Positions 14,435 through 15,679 of a DNA stretch of 15,679 bases are shown piece after piece. Position numbers and translations under genes: made by a program. The stretch spans positions 1 through 15,679 of the forward strand of contig QMOE01000009.1 in assembly GCA_003648125.1 (NCBI GenBank). The letters are read 5' to 3'. A model generated the notes under the pieces. That model worked only from the letters and a program-made list of their open reading frames with translations, was not told the origin of the DNA and made no database searches. The DNA comes from Chloroflexota bacterium. Its GTDB lineage: Bacteria; Chloroflexota; Anaerolineae; B4-G1. The stretch's first letter is position 1. The number at the start of each line of letters is the position of its first letter.

Positions 14435-15517
14435 GGTTTCTGTGTCGCTTTCCTCTTCCTCAATCTCGGCTTCGGCCTCGACTGGGCTTTGGGCGCGCGC
14501 TTCGGCCAGTCGCTCCGTGAGGTCTCCCAAGGTGACTTGGGTGTCTTCCAGCGGGTGGCGTTTCAACCGATGGGGCAGCGCCAGTTCTGCGGCCAGCAGG
14601 ATGTCGCGGTCGTTCAGGCGGGTGCGCCCTTCGAAGGCGGCGTGGGCGCGGGCGGTCTTGAGCACCACCAGGTCGGCGCGGTGACCGTCTACTCCCAATT
14701 CGCTCATCATCGTCGCGATGGTCGCCAGATCGGACTGGGAATACTTGACCTCGGGCAGAAGGCGGCGAGCGCTGGCAATCTCGTCCGAAAGCGCCTGCTC
14801 GCTGGAAGCATTTTCCTCGCAGAACCCTTCGGGATCGGCCTCGTAGGCCAGGTTGCGCTCCATGATTGCCATGCGGGCGGTGGGGTCGCGGATGCCCTGG
14901 ATGTCCACACAGAGCGCAAAGCGGTCGAGGAGCTGAGGGCGCAGGTCTCCCTCCTCCGGGTTCATCGTGCCGACGAGGATGAAGCGGGCCGGGTGGCTAA
15001 AAGAGATACCCTCCCGCTCGACGACGTTGACCCCCATCGCCGCCGCGTCCAGCAGCAGGTCCACGACGTGGTCATCCAGCAGGTTGACTTCGTCCACGTA
15101 GAGGACGCCCCGGTTGGCCGCAGCGAGAACCCCCGGTTCAAAGCGCCGCTCTCCTTTTTGGATGGCCCGCTCAATATCCAGCGTGCCCACGACGCGATCC
15201 TCGGTCGCGCTGACGGGGAGATCCACAAAGTGCGTGCGCCGGCGGGTGCGGGGCAGCCTGGTCTCTGCGCCGTTTCTCTCGCGGCATGCGGTGCACCACG
15301 TCGCTGGCTGGTCTGGGTCGCAGCCGAAGGGGCAGTCGGCGACCACTTCAATCTCGGGCAGCAATGCGGCCAGGGCGCGGGCGGCGGTGGATTTGGCCGT
15401 GCCGCGCTCGCCTCGGATGAGCACCCCGCCGATTTGGGGGTGGATGGCGTTGAGTATTAGGGCACGCTTCATACGTTTTTGCCCCACAATGGCGGTGAAT
15501 GGGAAAATAGGCGGCAT
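14408..15517 (-). CDS. chlI: AAA+ ATPase subunit of magnesium/cobalt chelatase (ChlI/BchI-like)
   Basis: The 369-residue protein is the AAA+ motor that, with the vWA subunit and a large catalytic subunit not in this window, inserts Mg or Co into a tetrapyrrole ring. It has Walker A GERGTAKST (36-44), Walker B VLYVDEVNLL (138-147), a sensor and arginine-finger region GTMNPEEGDLRPQLLDRF (183-200) and a C-terminal helical lid. Four cysteines (C62, C66, C75, C78) form a possible metal site. An acidic tail (EAEIEEEESDTETEVTGKKKA) matches the linker that precedes vWA in ChlD. The ATG at 15517 has AGGAG (15527-15523) five bases upstream and starts MPPIFPFTAIVGQ, as in the family; an ATG at 15568 is less likely. 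Whether the metal is Mg or Co cannot be told. Confidence 0.93.
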   Translation of the reverse strand: MPPIFPFTAIVGQKRMKRALILNAIHPQIGGVLIRGERGTAKSTAARALAALLPEIEVVADCPFGCDPDQPATWCTACRERNGAETRLPRTRRRTHFVDLPVSATEDRVVGTLDIERAIQKGERRFEPGVLAAANRGVLYVDEVNLLDDHVVDLLLDAAAMGVNVVEREGISFSHPARFILVGTMNPEEGDLRPQLLDRFALCVDIQGIRDPTARMAIMERNLAYEADPEGFCEENASSEQALSDEIASARRLLPEVKYSQSDLATIATMMSELGVDGHRADLVVLKTARAHAAFEGRTRLNDRDILLAAELALPHRLKRHPLEDTQVTLGDLTERLAEARAQSPVEAEAEIEEEESDTETEVTGKKKA

Positions 15518-15520
15518 AGG

Positions 15521-15640
15521 AACTCCTAATCTAAAGACTCGGTAGATACAGATTTGAGGAGTTAGCACCCCCAGGCTTTGGCGCGAGATCTGCCGAGTGA
15601 TGCGGTTCTGTTCGGCACGAGGCGTGCCTTGCTCCTCAAA
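15521..15640 (-). promoter_or_regulatory. possible translational switch in the chelatase mRNA leader
   Basis: In the minus-strand leader, AACTCCT-CA-AATCT (15563-15550) pairs with AGATTAGGAGTT (15532-15521), twelve pairs with a two-base bulge, and would hide the Shine-Dalgarno AGGAG. The same segment, CTCCTCAAA (15561-15553), can instead pair perfectly with TTTGAGGAG (15640-15632). That helix would enclose about 70 bases including the hairpin GGCACG/CGTGCC (15628-15623 with 15619-15614). The two pairings exclude each other. I do not recognise a known riboswitch class; the enclosed part has no clear cobalamin-riboswitch box. Confidence 0.45.
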
Positions 15641-15679
15641 ATTTGGCTCTACTGGGAATGGGCCGCGACGTGGTTTCGA

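Noticed and set aside
13982..15460. Long plus-strand open frame (492 codons) opposite the chelatase gene
   Set aside because: It is a shadow of G+C-rich coding on the other strand and has no recognisable domain or start signal.
15518..15568. N-terminal extension of the AAA+ ATPase to the ATG at 15568
   Set aside because: The ATG at 15517 gives the family-typical N-terminus and has AGGAG five bases upstream. The extension would translate through the SD hairpin.
15541..15679. Cobalamin riboswitch upstream of the chelatase
   Set aside because: No convincing B12-box or other conserved core was found in the visible 160 bases. The leader is cut by the window edge, so the question stays open only for sequence beyond it.

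Overview
The window reads as chromosomal DNA of a G+C-rich, free-living bacterium, most likely of the phylum Chloroflexota. The guess rests on the mix of genes (a secreted VIT-vWA protein, a ChlD-type chelatase with a DASWSM metal site, a short FtsK/SpoIIIE) and on many small palindromic repeats of a style I associate with that phylum. No marker gene proves it. Translation signals are ordinary: most genes have GGAGG-like ribosome binding sites, and several have textbook sigma-70 promoters.

Layout, left to right: a membrane-anchored beta-propeller-like protein (143-1777, +) converges on an exported VIT/vWA protein (1852-4164, -), with a nested palindrome between them. Divergent from the latter is radA (4331-5698, +). 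A visibly A+T-richer restriction-modification pair follows (5741-8079, +): a PD-(D/E)xK nuclease and an M.PvuII-like N4-cytosine methyltransferase, under its own extended -10 promoter. A 400-base gene-free stretch then carries a string of hairpin repeats. Next come ftsK (8483-10654, +) and a 201-residue protein coupled to it by an ATGA overlap. A two-gene minus-strand unit follows: a GT2 glycosyltransferase (12600-11626) and a small charged protein (11578-11276). A cold-shock protein with a long leader and a strong terminator (12951-13299, +) comes next. Last is a minus-strand chelatase locus (15517-13443).

The chelatase locus is the most interesting part. An AAA+ ATPase (ChlI-like, 369 aa) ends just after a run of nine A residues. 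The vWA domain of ChlD continues in the -1 frame and has no standard start codon until well inside its linker. A -1 shift, or transcriptional slippage, on the run would give a 691-aa ChlD-sized fusion, so one gene could make both the small and the medium chelatase subunit. An SD-like GAGGT lies upstream of the run and a possible two-stem structure lies downstream. The 5' leader can fold so that one strand pairs either with the Shine-Dalgarno sequence or with an upstream segment, like a translational switch. A 121-bp element with 14-bp terminal inverted repeats and a 9-bp target duplication has inserted at the 3' end of this gene; its right-hand duplication holds the stop codon.

At least three copies of a GTAG-headed paired-hairpin repeat (8115, 12700 and 13333) form a REP/BIME-like family. 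No tRNA, rRNA, CRISPR array or complete insertion sequence was seen.
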